Of a DNA stretch of 64,000 nucleotides, positions 8,443-20,007 are shown in pieces; positions within the stretch are counted from its first letter, which is position 1; each line of letters opens with the position of its first letter. This DNA comes from Vagococcus allomyrinae (GTDB lineage: Bacteria > Bacillota > Bacilli > Lactobacillales > Vagococcaceae). The position numbers and the translations under genes are program-made. The DNA is taken from the NCBI RefSeq assembly GCF_017829975.1, contig NZ_JAEEGA010000007.1, forward strand, positions 87,242 to 151,241, read 5' to 3'. The notes under the pieces were generated by a model, which was not told the DNA's origin, searched no databases, and saw only the letters and a program-made list of their open reading frames with translations.

Positions 8443-8474
8443 GCCCCTCATCAGACAATAGACTAATGAGGGGC
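8443..8474 (-). terminator. inverted repeat after trmFO, probable terminator
   Basis: GCCCCTCAT/ATGAGGGGC, a perfect 9-base-pair stem with a 14-base loop, 14 bases past the trmFO stop. The U-tract is short (CTTTG), so termination may be partial or Rho-independent only in one direction. Confidence 0.55.
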
Positions 8475-8487
8475 TTACCTTAAGCTG

Positions 8488-9789
8488 TTAGAGGGAACTC
8501 AAAACATCAACGGTTGCAGCTAAAGCTCGTTCGGATATAGCCGTATATCGTTCTTTTTTATCACGAATCCGCTCCGGCATCTCTGGAAAAATCCCAAAAT
8601 TAGCGTTCATCGGTTGGAAATGTTTGCCCGCTGTATGGGTGATATAATAAGCCATACTACCTACCGCTGTTTCCCGCGGGAATATGATAGGAGCTTCGCC
8701 TTTGGCTAATTTAGCTGCATTAATACCAGCTACCATGCCGCTTGCGGCGCTTTCCACATACCCCTCAACCCCAGTCATTTGACCAGCAAAGAATAAATCA
8801 TCTCGCTTACGAGATTGATAAGTTGGTTCTAAAAGCTCCGGTGAATTCATAAATGTGTTGCGATGCATAACACCATAACGAACAATTTCAGCATTTTCCA
8901 AACCTGGAATCATCTGAATAATCCGTTTTTGTTCGCCCCACTTCAAATGTGTTTGAAAGCCAACGATATTATAAAGCGAAGCGGCCGCATCATCTTGTCT
9001 CAGCTGAATGACGGCATGGGGACGCTTATCAGTTTTAGGATCCTCCAAACCAACCGGCTTTAACGGACCAAACAACATCGTTTTCTCACCACGATTTGCC
9101 ATCACTTCGATTGGCATACAACCTTCGAAAAACTTTTCTTTTTCAAATTCTTTTAAAGGCGCAACTTCCGCATTGATTAATTCGTTACGAAAAGCGGTAA
9201 ACTCTTCTTCATTCATCGGACAGTTTAAATAAGCGGGCTCACCTTTGTCATAACGAGATTTCAAGTAGACTTTGTCCATATCGATTGACGCTTTGTCAAT
9301 AATAGGGGCAGCCGCATCATAAAAATACAACCCGTCTGAATTGGTGAATTCAGCAATCTCTCCTGCTAAAACTTCAGCTGTTAACGGACCTGTTGCGATA
9401 ATTGTAATCCCTTCAGGAATGGCTGTCACTTCTTCGTCAATAACAGTAATATTAGGATGATGGCGAATTTTATCCGTAATCGTTTGAGAAAAGGTATCCC
9501 GATCGACCGCTAAAGCGCCACCAGCAGGCACAGCCGTTTCGTCAGCAGAATGGATGATGATCGAGTTAAAACGTCGCATTTCCTCTTTTAAGAGGCCTAC
9601 AGCGTTAGTTATGTTATTTGCTCGCAACGAATTAGAACAAACGAGCTCAGCAAAGTTTGCTGTATGATGAGCTGGTGATTTTTTTAGTTTGCGCATCTCA
9701 AAAAGATTTACTTTTACACCAGCCTCAGCTGCTTGCCAAGCAGCTTCACTCCCAGCTAAACCAGCACCTATTACATTTACTTCTGTCAT
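8488..9789 (-). CDS. trmFO: TrmFO, folate/FAD-dependent tRNA (uracil-54-C5) methyltransferase
   Basis: 433 residues, the usual length. The N-terminal FAD-binding motif is [12 protein letters not shown] (residues 6-17). Cys51 in [12 protein letters not shown] and the Cys in [19 protein letters not shown] match the two conserved cysteines of TrmFO (Cys53 and Cys226 of the B. subtilis enzyme). It makes ribothymidine at position 54 of tRNA using methylenetetrahydrofolate. The AGGAG site is 9-10 bases from the ATG. It follows topA on the same strand, as in other Firmicutes, but a long hairpin lies between them. Confidence 0.96.
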   Translation of the reverse strand: MTEVNVIGAGLAGSEAAWQAAEAGVKVNLFEMRKLKKSPAHHTANFAELVCSNSLRANNITNAVGLLKEEMRRFNSIIIHSADETAVPAGGALAVDRDTFSQTITDKIRHHPNITVIDEEVTAIPEGITIIATGPLTAEVLAGEIAEFTNSDGLYFYDAAAPIIDKASIDMDKVYLKSRYDKGEPAYLNCPMNEEEFTAFRNELINAEVAPLKEFEKEKFFEGCMPIEVMANRGEKTMLFGPLKPVGLEDPKTDKRPHAVIQLRQDDAAASLYNIVGFQTHLKWGEQKRIIQMIPGLENAEIVRYGVMHRNTFMNSPELLEPTYQSRKRDDLFFAGQMTGVEGYVESAASGMVAGINAAKLAKGEAPIIFPRETAVGSMAYYITHTAGKHFQPMNANFGIFPEMPERIRDKKERYTAISERALAATVDVLSSL

Positions 9790-9812
9790 GTTGTCAGTCT
9801 CCTCTAATCAAG

Positions 9813-9845
9813 AATACGACAGCTCATAATCAGGGCTGTCGTATT
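9813..9845 (-). other. perfect 11-bp inverted repeat between topA and trmFO
   Basis: AATACGACAGC (9813-9823) pairs with GCTGTCGTATT (9835-9845) across an 11-base loop. No U-tract follows on the minus strand, so it may act as a processing or partial termination hairpin. It lies 24 bases before the trmFO start and could also affect its ribosome binding site access. Confidence 0.5.
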
Positions 9846-10006
9846 CAGTCTATTGTCTGTTACGCTTGATACATTGATTGCCACTATTAACCAATCTTCT
9901 TTTTAAAATAACCTTATCAGCAAACAGAAGCTCTCACTATTTCTAGCGATCAATACCCATTATTGTCATCTAGCATGGATCTGTTCACTGGATGTTAATG
10001 GTCTTT

Positions 10007-12085
10007 TTATTTCTGGACATCTTCTTTATAATCACAATCACTACAGATGATTTGCTTACCACCCTTAACTTTTTTCTCCACTAAGTAATGGTCACATTTT
10101 GGACAATTGCGGGCGATCGGTTTATCCCACGAGGTAAACTCACAATCAGGATAACGACTACAGCCATAAAACAAGCGGTTTTTCTTCGATTTACGCTCAA
10201 TGACTTCCCCTTCTTTACAAGTCGGGCATTTAACGCCAATCTCTTTGACAATCGCCATGGTATTACGGCAGTCTGGAAAGTTACTACAAGCATAAAATTT
10301 TCCATAACGACCTAGCTTAATAACCATCGGATTGCCACATAACTCACAGTCAAAGCCTGCAGGCTCATCCTTAATCTGAATTTTTTCCATGTTCTCTTCA
10401 GCTTTTTCCAATTCAACTGCAAATGGTTTATAGAACCGGTCAACCACTTTAACCCATTCTTCCTGTTCCTCAGCAATCTTATCTAAATCCTGTTCCATGG
10501 ATGCCGTGAAATTAACATCGACAATTTGTGGGAAAAACTCGACGATTAAACCATTGACTATTTCTCCCAACTCTGTCGGTTCAAATCGCTTACTGACTAA
10601 TTTAACATAATAACGTCGTTGAATCGTCTCTAAAGTTGGTGCGTATGTCGAAGGCCGGCCAACACCATTTTCTTCAAGTGTTTTGATTAAGGTCGCTTCA
10701 CTAAAACGAGCAGGAGGCTGAGTGAAATGTTGTTTAGGTTCAAGGTCGACTGCTTTAACAACCTCTCCCTCTTCTAAATCAGGTAAAATATTTTCTTTCT
10801 CCTCTTTCCCCTCATCATTTCCTTCTACGTAAACTTTCATAAATCCATGAAATTTAATTTTAGAGCCATTGGCAACAAACATTACGCCATTTTGAACTAG
10901 GTTTACACGCATCGTATCCAAGACCGCAGGTGTCATCAAACTCGCAACAACCCGTGACCAAATCAAGCTATACAACTTCATCTGATCCTTGTCTAAGCGA
11001 TCCTTCAAAGATTCTGGTGTTCGCATAATACTTGAAGGTCTAATTGCCTCATGGGCATCCTGAGCCCCTTTTTCACTACTGGCCGTCTTTTTAACTCCCA
11101 CTGAGTACTCTTTGCCATAGGTGTTTTCAATATACTCTGCTGCCTCAGTTTTACAGACATCTGACAAGCGAGTGGAATCAGTACGCATATAAGTGATTAA
11201 GCCGACAGTCCCTTCTTTGCCCAGATTAATCCCCTCATACAATTGTTGAGCAACCATCATGGTTTTCCGTGTCCGGAAATTTAATTTACGAGCAGCTTCC
11301 TGTTGCAAACTACTTGTCGTAAAAGGTTTCGCTGGATTACGTTTTCGTTCCTTTTTGGTAATTTTCTCAATTGTATAATCCTTTGTTTTTAAACGTTTCG
11401 TAACCTCTTTAACATCAGCAGCGTTGCTAAGTTTGGTTTTTTTACCGTCGATTCCATAAAAGCCAGCTTTAAACTTTTTACGTTTCTTTAAAAAGTTACC
11501 ATTAATGCTCCAGTATTCTTCAGGTTCAAAAGCATTGATTTCAGCTTCTCGTTCCATAATAATTTTTAGTGCAACTGACTGAACTCGCCCAGCACTCAAG
11601 CCTTTTTTAACTTTTTTCCAGAGAATGGGACTAATCGAGTAGCCGACCAAACGATCCAAAATTCGACGAGCTTGTTGAGCGTCAACCAAGTCCACATTGA
11701 TTGAACGAGGTTCTTTAAATGCCGCCTTCACTGCGTCCTTTGTAATTTCATTAAAGACCACTCGATTCTTGTCCGCTAAATCCAAATCAAGTAAGTGAGC
11801 TAAATGCCAAGCAATAGCTTCCCCTTCTCTATCCGGGTCACTTGCGAGGTAAACTTTTTCAGCTTTTTTTGCGTATTTCTTTAACTCTTTGATAACTGGT
11901 CCTTTACCGCGAATGGAAATATAATGAGGCTCGTAGTTATTTTCAACATCCACGCCCATCTTACTTTTAGGCAGATCCCTAATATGCCCAACACTGGCCA
12001 CTACTTTATAGTTCCTTCCCAGATACTTTTCAATTGTTTTCGCTTTGGCTGGTGACTCTACGATCACTAGATATTTATATGCCAT
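10007..12085 (-). CDS. topA: TopA, DNA topoisomerase I
   Basis: From the ATG at 12085 the product is 692 residues starting [23 protein letters not shown], the classic Toprim entry. The catalytic Tyr is in [14 protein letters not shown], and [10 protein letters not shown] marks the core. The C-terminus carries three zinc-finger modules (CELCGNPM...[15 protein letters not shown]...[15 protein letters not shown]...CSDC). It relaxes negative supercoils. Reading could begin at an upstream TTG or at the Met three codons before, but AAGGTGG fits 12085 best. A consensus promoter lies 80 bases upstream. Confidence 0.96.
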   Translation of the reverse strand: MAYKYLVIVESPAKAKTIEKYLGRNYKVVASVGHIRDLPKSKMGVDVENNYEPHYISIRGKGPVIKELKKYAKKAEKVYLASDPDREGEAIAWHLAHLLDLDLADKNRVVFNEITKDAVKAAFKEPRSINVDLVDAQQARRILDRLVGYSISPILWKKVKKGLSAGRVQSVALKIIMEREAEINAFEPEEYWSINGNFLKKRKKFKAGFYGIDGKKTKLSNAADVKEVTKRLKTKDYTIEKITKKERKRNPAKPFTTSSLQQEAARKLNFRTRKTMMVAQQLYEGINLGKEGTVGLITYMRTDSTRLSDVCKTEAAEYIENTYGKEYSVGVKKTASSEKGAQDAHEAIRPSSIMRTPESLKDRLDKDQMKLYSLIWSRVVASLMTPAVLDTMRVNLVQNGVMFVANGSKIKFHGFMKVYVEGNDEGKEEKENILPDLEEGEVVKAVDLEPKQHFTQPPARFSEATLIKTLEENGVGRPSTYAPTLETIQRRYYVKLVSKRFEPTELGEIVNGLIVEFFPQIVDVNFTASMEQDLDKIAEEQEEWVKVVDRFYKPFAVELEKAEENMEKIQIKDEPAGFDCELCGNPMVIKLGRYGKFYACSNFPDCRNTMAIVKEIGVKCPTCKEGEVIERKSKKNRLFYGCSRYPDCEFTSWDKPIARNCPKCDHYLVEKKVKGGKQIICSDCDYKEDVQK

Positions 12086-12164
12086 GTAGTTCATTACCAC
12101 CTTTTTCAATAAACTCTTCTTATTTAACTATGGAAACAAATTATTCATTAACCGAATCGTTTCA

Positions 12165-12194
12165 ATCTTATGTCATATCACACAGGTTTGTCAA
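12165..12194 (-). promoter_or_regulatory. promoter of topA
   Basis: TTGACA (12189-12194 on the minus strand), 18-base spacer, TAAGAT (12165-12170). Confidence 0.6.
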
Positions 12195-12226
12195 CATTTG
12201 TTCCTTAATTAACAAAAAATTCATGA

Positions 12227-13093
12227 TTAAAGAGATAATTCTTCTAAAATATCTCGGCTGTTGATCACACATTTAGCCCCTTGTTGAATTAGCTCCAAAC
12301 AGCCAATGGAGTGGCCATCAAGAACACTTCCAGGTACCGCAAAAACATCTCTACCAGATTCAAGAGCCAATTGAGCCGTGATTAAGCTACCACTTTTTTG
12401 TTTTGCTTCTATTATAATGGTCCCTCGTGTTAACCCGGCAATAATTCGGTTACGAGCTGGAAAATGATAAGGGAGTGGTGCGACGCCTGCTGGATACTCG
12501 CTTAAGACAAGTTGCCGTTCCGCCATATACTGTTGTAAACGACTGTTTTCTTGCGGATAAACCACATCCAGCCCAGTGCCAATGACGCCAATAGTGTTAC
12601 CCTGGTGGCGAATGGCAGCTTGGTGAGCACTGGTGTCAATCCCCTTAGCCAACCCACTAACAATCACATACTTCTCAACTAACTCTGGCATAAAATTACT
12701 GACAACTTGCTTACCGTAAGCACTAGCCGTACGGGAACCCACCATGGCTAAGGCTGGTTTTTTTAACAAATTCAAATCACCATGATAAAAAAGCGCCACC
12801 GGCGGGTTGTAAATTTCTTTTAAGTAGACAGGGTAATTCTCCGACAAGATCGTTAAAAATCCACCCCGTTGATAGTCTTGCCACAATTGACTATGTCTGC
12901 TTTGAGACAACTCAAAGGAAGCTAAAAAATCACTGCGGAAATTAGCTTTAACTTGAGCGATTGTTAACCACTCTCTACCAGTCCTTTTTTGCCAATCTGA
13001 GTCCAATGCGTAAGAAATTACTTTTAAAAGCCCTTTGTTGCCAATTCCCTGAACATGTTTCATACAATAAATAAAAAAATCAAGCTCATCCAT
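12227..13093 (-). CDS. dprA: DprA/Smf, DNA-processing protein that loads RecA on incoming DNA
   Basis: 288 residues from the ATG at 13093. The N-terminal region (FIYCMKHVQGIGNKGLLKV) resembles the SAM-like domain of DprA; the Rossmann-type core contains AMVGSRTASAYGKQ, VSGLAKGIDTSAHQAA, TIGVIGTGLDVVYPQEN and RNRIIAGLTRGTIIIEA, all hallmarks. A longer frame from 13120 is discarded because AAAAGGAGG lies just before 13093. The Shine-Dalgarno sequence is partly inside a stable hairpin (13103-13137), suggesting that expression is limited at translation or by termination. It lies between rnhB and topA, and implies DNA uptake capacity at least in the ancestor. Confidence 0.93.
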   Translation of the reverse strand: MDELDFFIYCMKHVQGIGNKGLLKVISYALDSDWQKRTGREWLTIAQVKANFRSDFLASFELSQSRHSQLWQDYQRGGFLTILSENYPVYLKEIYNPPVALFYHGDLNLLKKPALAMVGSRTASAYGKQVVSNFMPELVEKYVIVSGLAKGIDTSAHQAAIRHQGNTIGVIGTGLDVVYPQENSRLQQYMAERQLVLSEYPAGVAPLPYHFPARNRIIAGLTRGTIIIEAKQKSGSLITAQLALESGRDVFAVPGSVLDGHSIGCLELIQQGAKCVINSRDILEELSL

Positions 13094-13137
13094 AAAAAAC
13101 CTCCTTTTAGTATCTATCATATAGATACGCTAAAAGG
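13094..13137 (-). promoter_or_regulatory. terminator-like hairpin overlapping the dprA ribosome binding site
   Basis: On the minus strand CCTTTTAG-CG-TATCTAT / ATAGATA-CTAAAAGG folds into a 15-base-pair stem with a 3-base loop, followed by AGG and six U immediately before the dprA ATG. The 3' arm contains the AAAAGG half of the Shine-Dalgarno sequence. It can thus act as terminator for rnhB and as translational block for dprA. Confidence 0.7.
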
Positions 13138-13149
13138 AAGTTTTTCATT

Positions 13150-13926
13150 TTAGGCAAAAAAATACTTCACTGGTGCAAAGGTTTTCCGATGGATTGGGCA
13201 CGGACCTAATTCATCTAAACCAGCCAGATGCTCCTTAGTACCATAACCAGCGTTGTTTTCAAAACCATACCCAGGATATTGCTCGCCATATTCCTTCATC
13301 AGTCGATCACGAGTAACTTTGGCAACAATACTGGCTGCGGCGATTGATACGCTTTTAGCATCTCCTTTGATGATACTTTCCTGGGCGATCGGGACAGCTT
13401 CCAGTTTCATGGCATCTAATAACAAGTAATCCGGTGTGAATGACAATTTCTCAATCGCTTCTTTCATCGCCAATTTCGTCGCTTGATAGATATTAATCTG
13501 ATCAATAGTTTGCTCATCGACGATCCCAATTCCAACTGCCACGGCTGTTTCACATATTTGAGTAAATAAAAAATCTCTTTTTTTCTCAGATAGTTTTTTT
13601 GAATCATTCACTTCTAACATTTCACAATTATTAGGTAAAATAACAGCTGCGGCAATTACCGGGCCTGCTAAAGGACCTCGTCCCACCTCATCTATGCCGG
13701 CAATTACTTGATAACCTTGTTGCAAGGCACGCCGTTCAAATTCTCTGAGCATCTCCGCCTCTTGCCGCATAGCTTCAACTCTTGCCAATCGTTTATGAAA
13801 TGTGGCCAAAAGCGAAACAACGCCTTTACGCGAATCTTGCTCTAAAGCCAAAATATAAGGATCGTCGACTTGATGAATCTGCGCCAACTTCCCTTTAATC
13901 TCAGTAATTGATGCTGGTTTAGTCAT
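13150..13926 (-). CDS. rnhB: RNase HII
   Basis: 258 residues from the ATG at 13926. The catalytic D-E-D-D set is visible: IDEVGRGPLAGPVIAAA (near residue 75), LEVNDSKKLSEKKR, and LLLDAMKL with the later acidic residue. It removes ribonucleotides and RNA primers from DNA. A stretch of about 60 residues precedes the catalytic core, as usual in Firmicutes. The ATG overlaps the rbgA stop (ATGACTAA), so translation is probably coupled. The more upstream GTG-type start would lie well inside rbgA and lacks support. Confidence 0.95.
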   Translation of the reverse strand: MTKPASITEIKGKLAQIHQVDDPYILALEQDSRKGVVSLLATFHKRLARVEAMRQEAEMLREFERRALQQGYQVIAGIDEVGRGPLAGPVIAAAVILPNNCEMLEVNDSKKLSEKKRDFLFTQICETAVAVGIGIVDEQTIDQINIYQATKLAMKEAIEKLSFTPDYLLLDAMKLEAVPIAQESIIKGDAKSVSIAAASIVAKVTRDRLMKEYGEQYPGYGFENNAGYGTKEHLAGLDELGPCPIHRKTFAPVKYFFA

Positions 13927-14779
13927 CGTTAGCCACTCCCATCTCATCGTAACGATCAAGGGTAAAGCGGCCGAGCATACCGTCTCTCAGCTCGCGAATA
14001 ATCATCTGGCTGGCGCGTTCATAATCATCTTGAAAGCCACGTTTTTTAGCTATTAAAAGGAGTTGGTCAACATCCGATAAAGCCGCTTCTGTCTCATTAA
14101 ATTGATACCGACTAGCTAGCTCGATTGGATAATATTGATTAAAAAAACGCAAGCCATACAAAGCCAAATCGTCCATATGAAGTAAGTCGTCTTTAATCGC
14201 ACCAGTCAAAGCCAATTTGCGACCTATTTCTTGATCTTCAAATTTAGGCCACAATATTCCAGGAGTATCTAACAGTTCTAAATCCTTGCCAGCCTTTAGC
14301 CATTGTTGTCCTTTAGTTACACCAGGCCGATTGCCTGTTTTCGCGACGTTTTTTTTGATTAAGCGATTCATCAAAGTAGACTTGCCAACATTGGGAATAC
14401 CAATAACCATCGCACGCACGGCTTGTGGTTTCATGCCTTTTGATAATTGTCGGGCAATCTTCTCCTGTAGCACATCCTTACAAGCAGGCACAATGTTATT
14501 AATCCCACGGCCTTCATTTGAATTAAGAATCAAACAACGATGTCCTTTTTTTTCAAAATAATGTTGCCACTTTTGAGTTTCTCGACCATCTGCCAAATCA
14601 GCCTTATTCAACAAAACCAAACGAGGTTTCTGTTGAATAATTTCATCCATCATTGGATTACGACTTGAAATCGGCAAACGGGCATCCACTAACTCTAAAA
14701 CGATGTCAACATACCTTAGTTTTTCTGTTACCTCTCGACGGGCTTTCGCCATATGCCCTGGGAACCATTGAATTGTCAT
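13919..14779 (-). CDS. rbgA: RbgA (YlqF), GTPase for 50S ribosome assembly
   Basis: 286 residues beginning MTIQWFPGHMAKARREV, the diagnostic RbgA start. It is a circularly permuted GTPase: G4 NKADL (near residue 60) precedes G1 GIPNVGKSTLMNRL (near 128) and G3 DTPGIL (near 175). It promotes a late step of large-subunit assembly with L16 region proteins. GGAG is 8 bases upstream of the ATG; a GTG three codons earlier is less well placed. It lies 19 bases after lepB and overlaps rnhB, so lepB-rbgA-rnhB are probably one transcript. Confidence 0.95.
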   Translation of the reverse strand: MTIQWFPGHMAKARREVTEKLRYVDIVLELVDARLPISSRNPMMDEIIQQKPRLVLLNKADLADGRETQKWQHYFEKKGHRCLILNSNEGRGINNIVPACKDVLQEKIARQLSKGMKPQAVRAMVIGIPNVGKSTLMNRLIKKNVAKTGNRPGVTKGQQWLKAGKDLELLDTPGILWPKFEDQEIGRKLALTGAIKDDLLHMDDLALYGLRFFNQYYPIELASRYQFNETEAALSDVDQLLLIAKKRGFQDDYERASQMIIRELRDGMLGRFTLDRYDEMGVANDD

Positions 14780-14798
14780 TTCATACACTCCATATCTT

Positions 14799-15341
14799 CT
14801 ATCTAATCAACCCAAAATCATGCAATGGGTAGTATACCATACGTGCTTTCCCAATAATTTGAGAACTTGGAATTTCGCCAAAAGATCGACTATCCTTACT
14901 TAAACGACGATTATCACCTAAAACAAAATAAGAATCTTTTGGTATTTCTTTTTGAGACAGTATTTCAGCTGTATCAAAATTAGTTGTATATTGATTACTG
15001 CTTCGTTTTATTTTAGCTTGGCCAAGAAAATCTTCTTCAACACGCTTCCCATTCACTAATAATTCATCGTCAACATACTGGATGTGTTCACCTGGCATAC
15101 CAATGACACGTTTGATATAGGTATTGCCATCAGACAACTTAAAGATGATCACATCAAAGCGTTTAATCTGTGAAAACTTCTCATAGACAATTTGATCGTT
15201 TTGCCTTAGGGTTTTAGCCATTGAATTACCTTCAACCTTCATGGGAATGAAGACAAAACCTCGAATTAAGAAAACTAGAACACCAGCAAGGACGATCATT
15301 TTCAGCCAATACAATGTGACTTCGATTATTCGTTCTCTCAT
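14799..15341 (-). CDS. lepB: type I signal peptidase
   Basis: 180 residues with one N-terminal membrane anchor (about 10-30: WLKMIVLAGVLVFLIRGFVF). The Ser nucleophile lies in VEGNSMAKTLRQND (near residue 40), the catalytic Lys in YIKRVIGMPGEHI (near 80), and box E in FVLGDNRRLSKDSRSFG. It removes signal peptides from exported proteins at the outer face of the membrane. GGGAG is well placed. It follows ctpA by 34 bases and precedes rbgA, an order typical of Lactobacillales. Confidence 0.95.
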   Translation of the reverse strand: MRERIIEVTLYWLKMIVLAGVLVFLIRGFVFIPMKVEGNSMAKTLRQNDQIVYEKFSQIKRFDVIIFKLSDGNTYIKRVIGMPGEHIQYVDDELLVNGKRVEEDFLGQAKIKRSSNQYTTNFDTAEILSQKEIPKDSYFVLGDNRRLSKDSRSFGEIPSSQIIGKARMVYYPLHDFGLIR

Positions 15342-15375
15342 CTGCCACTCCCATCCTTTAACAGTTTCATTGTTA

Positions 15376-16827
15376 CTACTTTCCTTTTTTCACTTCTTCT
15401 AGCGCTTTTTCATACGGTAAATCTTTTGCTGTTATCTTAGCAATCAATTTCAATTCAATTGCAGAAGCAGTCGCTTCATCAACAATCCCTGTTACTGATA
15501 GTTTTTCAGATTCCTGAACTTTCTTTACCGCAGCAATGGTGTCAACCGTATACGTGTCAGAATCAGCCGTGACAGAATCATCAATCCCACTTAACACCAA
15601 ATTCAAATTTTGAATAGCAGTTCCTTTAGCGCCTTCTTCGTAAGTTTCATTACGATCAATGGATTTAGATTCATAGAAAGCTGGCAATTCAACTTTAACG
15701 CTTGGTTCGAATCCTTTTTCATGGATCCATTCACCTTTTGGCGTCAGCCACTTACTAGTTGTCAATTTCAAATCCGTGTTATTTTCAAGAGAGTTTACCG
15801 TTTGAACAGTTCCTTTGCCAAACGTTTTACTACCAACAACCGGAATCTTAGCTGATTCATTTAAAGCAGCTGCAAAGATTTCTGACGCACTAGCACTGCT
15901 TCCATTAACCAACACAACTGTCGGTTCTTTAATTTTAAAACCACCGTCTAATTCCTTACCAGCCACCAGTTCTTGCTTGTTTTCATCCTTGTCTTCGAAA
16001 CTGACAATGGTTTTACCATTTTTTAAAAACATGCTGGCCATTGTCGCTACCTGATCCAATAAACCGCCAGGATTATTACGTACATCGACTATAAAAGAAG
16101 TTGCGCCTTCTTTTCGCAAGGACTCTATTGCTTCTTTAAATTCATCCGCTGTATGCTTAGTAAAGCTTTTTACAATAATATTACCAACAGTTTTATCCGT
16201 TTCGTCTAAAGTTCCTTTAACAGTTTCCAACGCAATTTCATCTCTGGTTAGAGTGACATCAAAACTTTCGTCTCCCCTTAAAATCGTCAATGTCACATCA
16301 GTTCCTTTTTTACCTTTAATCGTCTCCACTACTTCGTCTAAAGAACGGCCTTTGGTCTCTTTGCCATCCACTTTTGTTACAATGTCCCCTATTTTCAAGT
16401 CAGCATTTTCAGCAGGAGAATTTTTCATTGGCTTTTCAGCAATAACAGGTTGCTCATTTTCCAAACTCATCGTTGCACCAATGCCTTCAAAACTACCATC
16501 TATTGTCGCATTTAAGCTGTCAGCGTCATCGCCGCTAAAATAGTCAGAATACGGGTCATCCAAAGCCGTTGTCATTCCTTTAATGGCACCATCAATCAAC
16601 GCTTTTTTATCAATATCCCCAACGTAATCGGAGACAATCGTTTCATAGGTACTGTTGATCTTTTCTAGGTCAGAGGAATGAGGATAACGATTGACTTCCC
16701 TTAACTCGGCCCGCTCATGTTTGATTTCATTTAATTGATAGGCACCTCCGCCAGCAATAATAGCTACGCAAATCAGAGAAATAATATGTCGACTATAAGG
16801 AATCCCGTTGTTATGTTTGTTATTCAC
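15376..16827 (-). CDS. CtpA-like S41 C-terminal processing peptidase with peptidoglycan-binding domain
   Basis: 483 residues. An N-terminal membrane helix (about 13-30) is followed by a PDZ domain (around 110-190, containing ENADLKIGDIVTKVDGKE), then the S41 catalytic domain with Ser in NGSSASASEIFAAAL and Lys in GSKTFGKGTVQT, and a C-terminal putative peptidoglycan-binding domain (VKKVQESEKLSVTGIVDEATASAI). It probably trims exported or membrane proteins at the cell surface. The start is GTG with an AAAGAG-type site. An extended -10 (TGGTAGAAT on the minus strand, hexamer at 16912-16917) could be its promoter. Confidence 0.92.
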   Translation of the reverse strand: MNNKHNNGIPYSRHIISLICVAIIAGGGAYQLNEIKHERAELREVNRYPHSSDLEKINSTYETIVSDYVGDIDKKALIDGAIKGMTTALDDPYSDYFSGDDADSLNATIDGSFEGIGATMSLENEQPVIAEKPMKNSPAENADLKIGDIVTKVDGKETKGRSLDEVVETIKGKKGTDVTLTILRGDESFDVTLTRDEIALETVKGTLDETDKTVGNIIVKSFTKHTADEFKEAIESLRKEGATSFIVDVRNNPGGLLDQVATMASMFLKNGKTIVSFEDKDENKQELVAGKELDGGFKIKEPTVVLVNGSSASASEIFAAALNESAKIPVVGSKTFGKGTVQTVNSLENNTDLKLTTSKWLTPKGEWIHEKGFEPSVKVELPAFYESKSIDRNETYEEGAKGTAIQNLNLVLSGIDDSVTADSDTYTVDTIAAVKKVQESEKLSVTGIVDEATASAIELKLIAKITAKDLPYEKALEEVKKGK

Positions 16828-17021
16828 CAGTTCACACTCTTTCCATCATATATTAAGCTCATATACAGATATCTAATAAATAATTGATATCCACTCAAAA
16901 CTACTTTCTTCATTCTACCATAAAATCACTAAATTTCCCGTTAAAAACCCGATATCTTCCCAATAAAATCACAATTTAGCTCTAAATAAACCAGCCTTTC
17001 CCCATATTTGGAATAACGCCC

Positions 17022-17050
17022 AAAAAAGCCAGGAAGAAAATCTTCCTGAC
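17022..17050 (-). terminator. terminator of the pfkA-pyk transcript
   Basis: On the minus strand CAGGAAG/CTTCCTG with a short A/T loop and a run of six U (17027-17022), 18 bases past the pyk stop. Confidence 0.85.
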
Positions 17051-17067
17051 TGAATTGATTTTTTAGG

Positions 17068-18831
17068 TTAGGCTAAAACACTAGCTGCGCCACTAAAAAT
17101 CATTCCGTGACGTGGATCAATTGTCACAAGTGTATTATTCGCGATAACGGTAGTCGCGTCTTTAGCTCCAACAATAACCGGAATCCCTTTGGCAATTCCT
17201 ACAACAGCCGCATGAGAAGTTAACCCACCATCTTCAACAACTAAAGCGCCGGCTAAATCAATCGCTGGCATATAGTCTTTATCCGTAGTCTTAACCACTA
17301 AGACACAGCCTTCAACAGCAAATTTATTGGCTTCTTCAGCTGAATTAGCAACAACTGATGTTCCGATAAATGAATCGCGACCAATCCCTTGACCAGACAA
17401 TAACTTAGAACCAATTAATTGAATTTTCATCAAATTAGTTGTGCCACGTTCGCCAACTGGAACACCAGCAGTGATTAAGATTAACTCGCCTTCTTTAGCA
17501 AAGCCTGAATCTTTGGCAATTTCAGTTGCCACATTAAACATATCATCTGTGGACTCAGGTTTGCCTGTAACTGTTGGGAAAACTCCCCATGTTAGGGCTA
17601 GTCCACGTGCTTTACGTTCACTGAATGTCAAAGCTACGATATGAGATTTTGGACGATATTTAGAGATCATTTTAGCTGTATGACCAGATTCAGTCGCAGC
17701 AACGATTGTTTTAATCCCTAAGTTACGGGCTGTATGACCGACAGATTGCCCAATTGCTTCTGTCATATCAGTTTTGCTGTATTTTTTAAGAGCAAAAGCA
17801 TCTTGGTCTACAAGGGCTTCTTCCGTACGTTCAGCAATACTTGTCATCGTTTTTACGGCTTCTACTGGGTAATCGCCAGCAGCTGTTTCACCTGATAACA
17901 TAATAGCATCTGTACCATCATAGATAGCGTTTGCCACGTCGCTAGCTTCAGCACGAGTTGGACGAGGATTTTTTTGCATAGAATCAAGCATTTGTGTCGC
18001 AGTAATAACTGGTTTACCAAGTTCATTACATTTTTTAATCATTAATTTTTGAGCGATTGGCACTTCCTCAGTTGGAATTTCTACACCTAAATCACCACGA
18101 GCAACCATCAAACCATCTGATACACGTAGAATTTCATCTAGTTTATCAACACCTTCTTGGTTTTCAATTTTAGAAATAATTTGAATATGAGTCGCATCAT
18201 TTTTTTCCAAAATATCAGTAATTTCTAGAACATCGCTTGCGCGACGGACGAAACTAGCTGCGATAAAGTCAACATCTTGGGCAATTCCAAACTCGATATC
18301 AGCCGCATCTTTCTCAGTAATACCAGGCAAGTTAATAGAAGCGCCAGGAACGTTAACCCCTTTTTTACTGCCTAATAAGCCTTCATTTTGTGCAACCGTG
18401 ACTAATTCATTGGCACCTTTATCAATTTCCACTACTTCTAAATCAATTAACCCGTCATCTAGTAAAATATGAGTGCCCACTTCAACATCGTTGATTAAGT
18501 CTTCATAAGAAACAGAGAACTTTTCAGGAGTTCCTTCTACTTGGCTCATGGCAATACGAACTGTAGAACCTTTAGCAATTGTAATTTTTTGACCGCCAGC
18601 CATGTCGTGGGTCCGGATCTCAGGACCTTTAGTATCAAGCAGAATCGCTACACGGTGACCGGAAATTTTTGACGCTTCGCGAATATTTTTGATGCGGTTG
18701 CCATGTTCTTCAAAATCTCCATGAGAGAAGTTCAAACGACAGACGTTCATTCCCGCATTCATCAAATCTACTAGCATTTCGACAGTCTCACTAGCTGGTC
18801 CAATTGTACATACAATTTTCGTTTTTTTCAT
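17068..18831 (-). CDS. pyk: pyruvate kinase with C-terminal PEP-utiliser domain
   Basis: 587 residues; about 110 longer than the minimal enzyme because of a C-terminal PEP-synthase mobile-like domain ending near the motif [24 protein letters not shown], as in Bacillus and Enterococcus. The core has [10 protein letters not shown] at the start, [10 protein letters not shown], the active-site [11 protein letters not shown] (Lys) and [12 protein letters not shown]. It makes pyruvate and ATP from phosphoenolpyruvate. TAGGAG lies about 11 bases before the ATG. It follows pfkA by 50 bases; both act in glycolysis and end at a shared terminator. Confidence 0.97.
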   Translation of the reverse strand: MKKTKIVCTIGPASETVEMLVDLMNAGMNVCRLNFSHGDFEEHGNRIKNIREASKISGHRVAILLDTKGPEIRTHDMAGGQKITIAKGSTVRIAMSQVEGTPEKFSVSYEDLINDVEVGTHILLDDGLIDLEVVEIDKGANELVTVAQNEGLLGSKKGVNVPGASINLPGITEKDAADIEFGIAQDVDFIAASFVRRASDVLEITDILEKNDATHIQIISKIENQEGVDKLDEILRVSDGLMVARGDLGVEIPTEEVPIAQKLMIKKCNELGKPVITATQMLDSMQKNPRPTRAEASDVANAIYDGTDAIMLSGETAAGDYPVEAVKTMTSIAERTEEALVDQDAFALKKYSKTDMTEAIGQSVGHTARNLGIKTIVAATESGHTAKMISKYRPKSHIVALTFSERKARGLALTWGVFPTVTGKPESTDDMFNVATEIAKDSGFAKEGELILITAGVPVGERGTTNLMKIQLIGSKLLSGQGIGRDSFIGTSVVANSAEEANKFAVEGCVLVVKTTDKDYMPAIDLAGALVVEDGGLTSHAAVVGIAKGIPVIVGAKDATTVIANNTLVTIDPRHGMIFSGAASVLA

Positions 18832-18881
18832 TAATAAAACGCTCCTATATTCAAATTATTTAATAACAAAGTAAGGTATTA

Positions 18882-19844
<963 letters not shown>

Positions 19845-19924
19845 TCAACTTTCACCTCAATAATTATTTTGAAACTGCTTTAGAAAAGACGGTTAAATGT
19901 ATATAATACTTAAACCTCGAATTC

Positions 19925-19952
19925 ATTCTACCATTTTTTAAATGAAAAGTCT
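19925..19952 (-). promoter_or_regulatory. possible promoter of pfkA-pyk
   Basis: Extended -10 TGGTAGAAT (hexamer 19925-19930) on the minus strand, with a poor -35 (AGACTT, 19947-19952) at 16 bases. Confidence 0.4.
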
Positions 19953-20007
19953 TTGTAAAACAGAAAAAATCATGAAAAAACATGAAAACACGCAGATAAA
20001 ACCTCTA

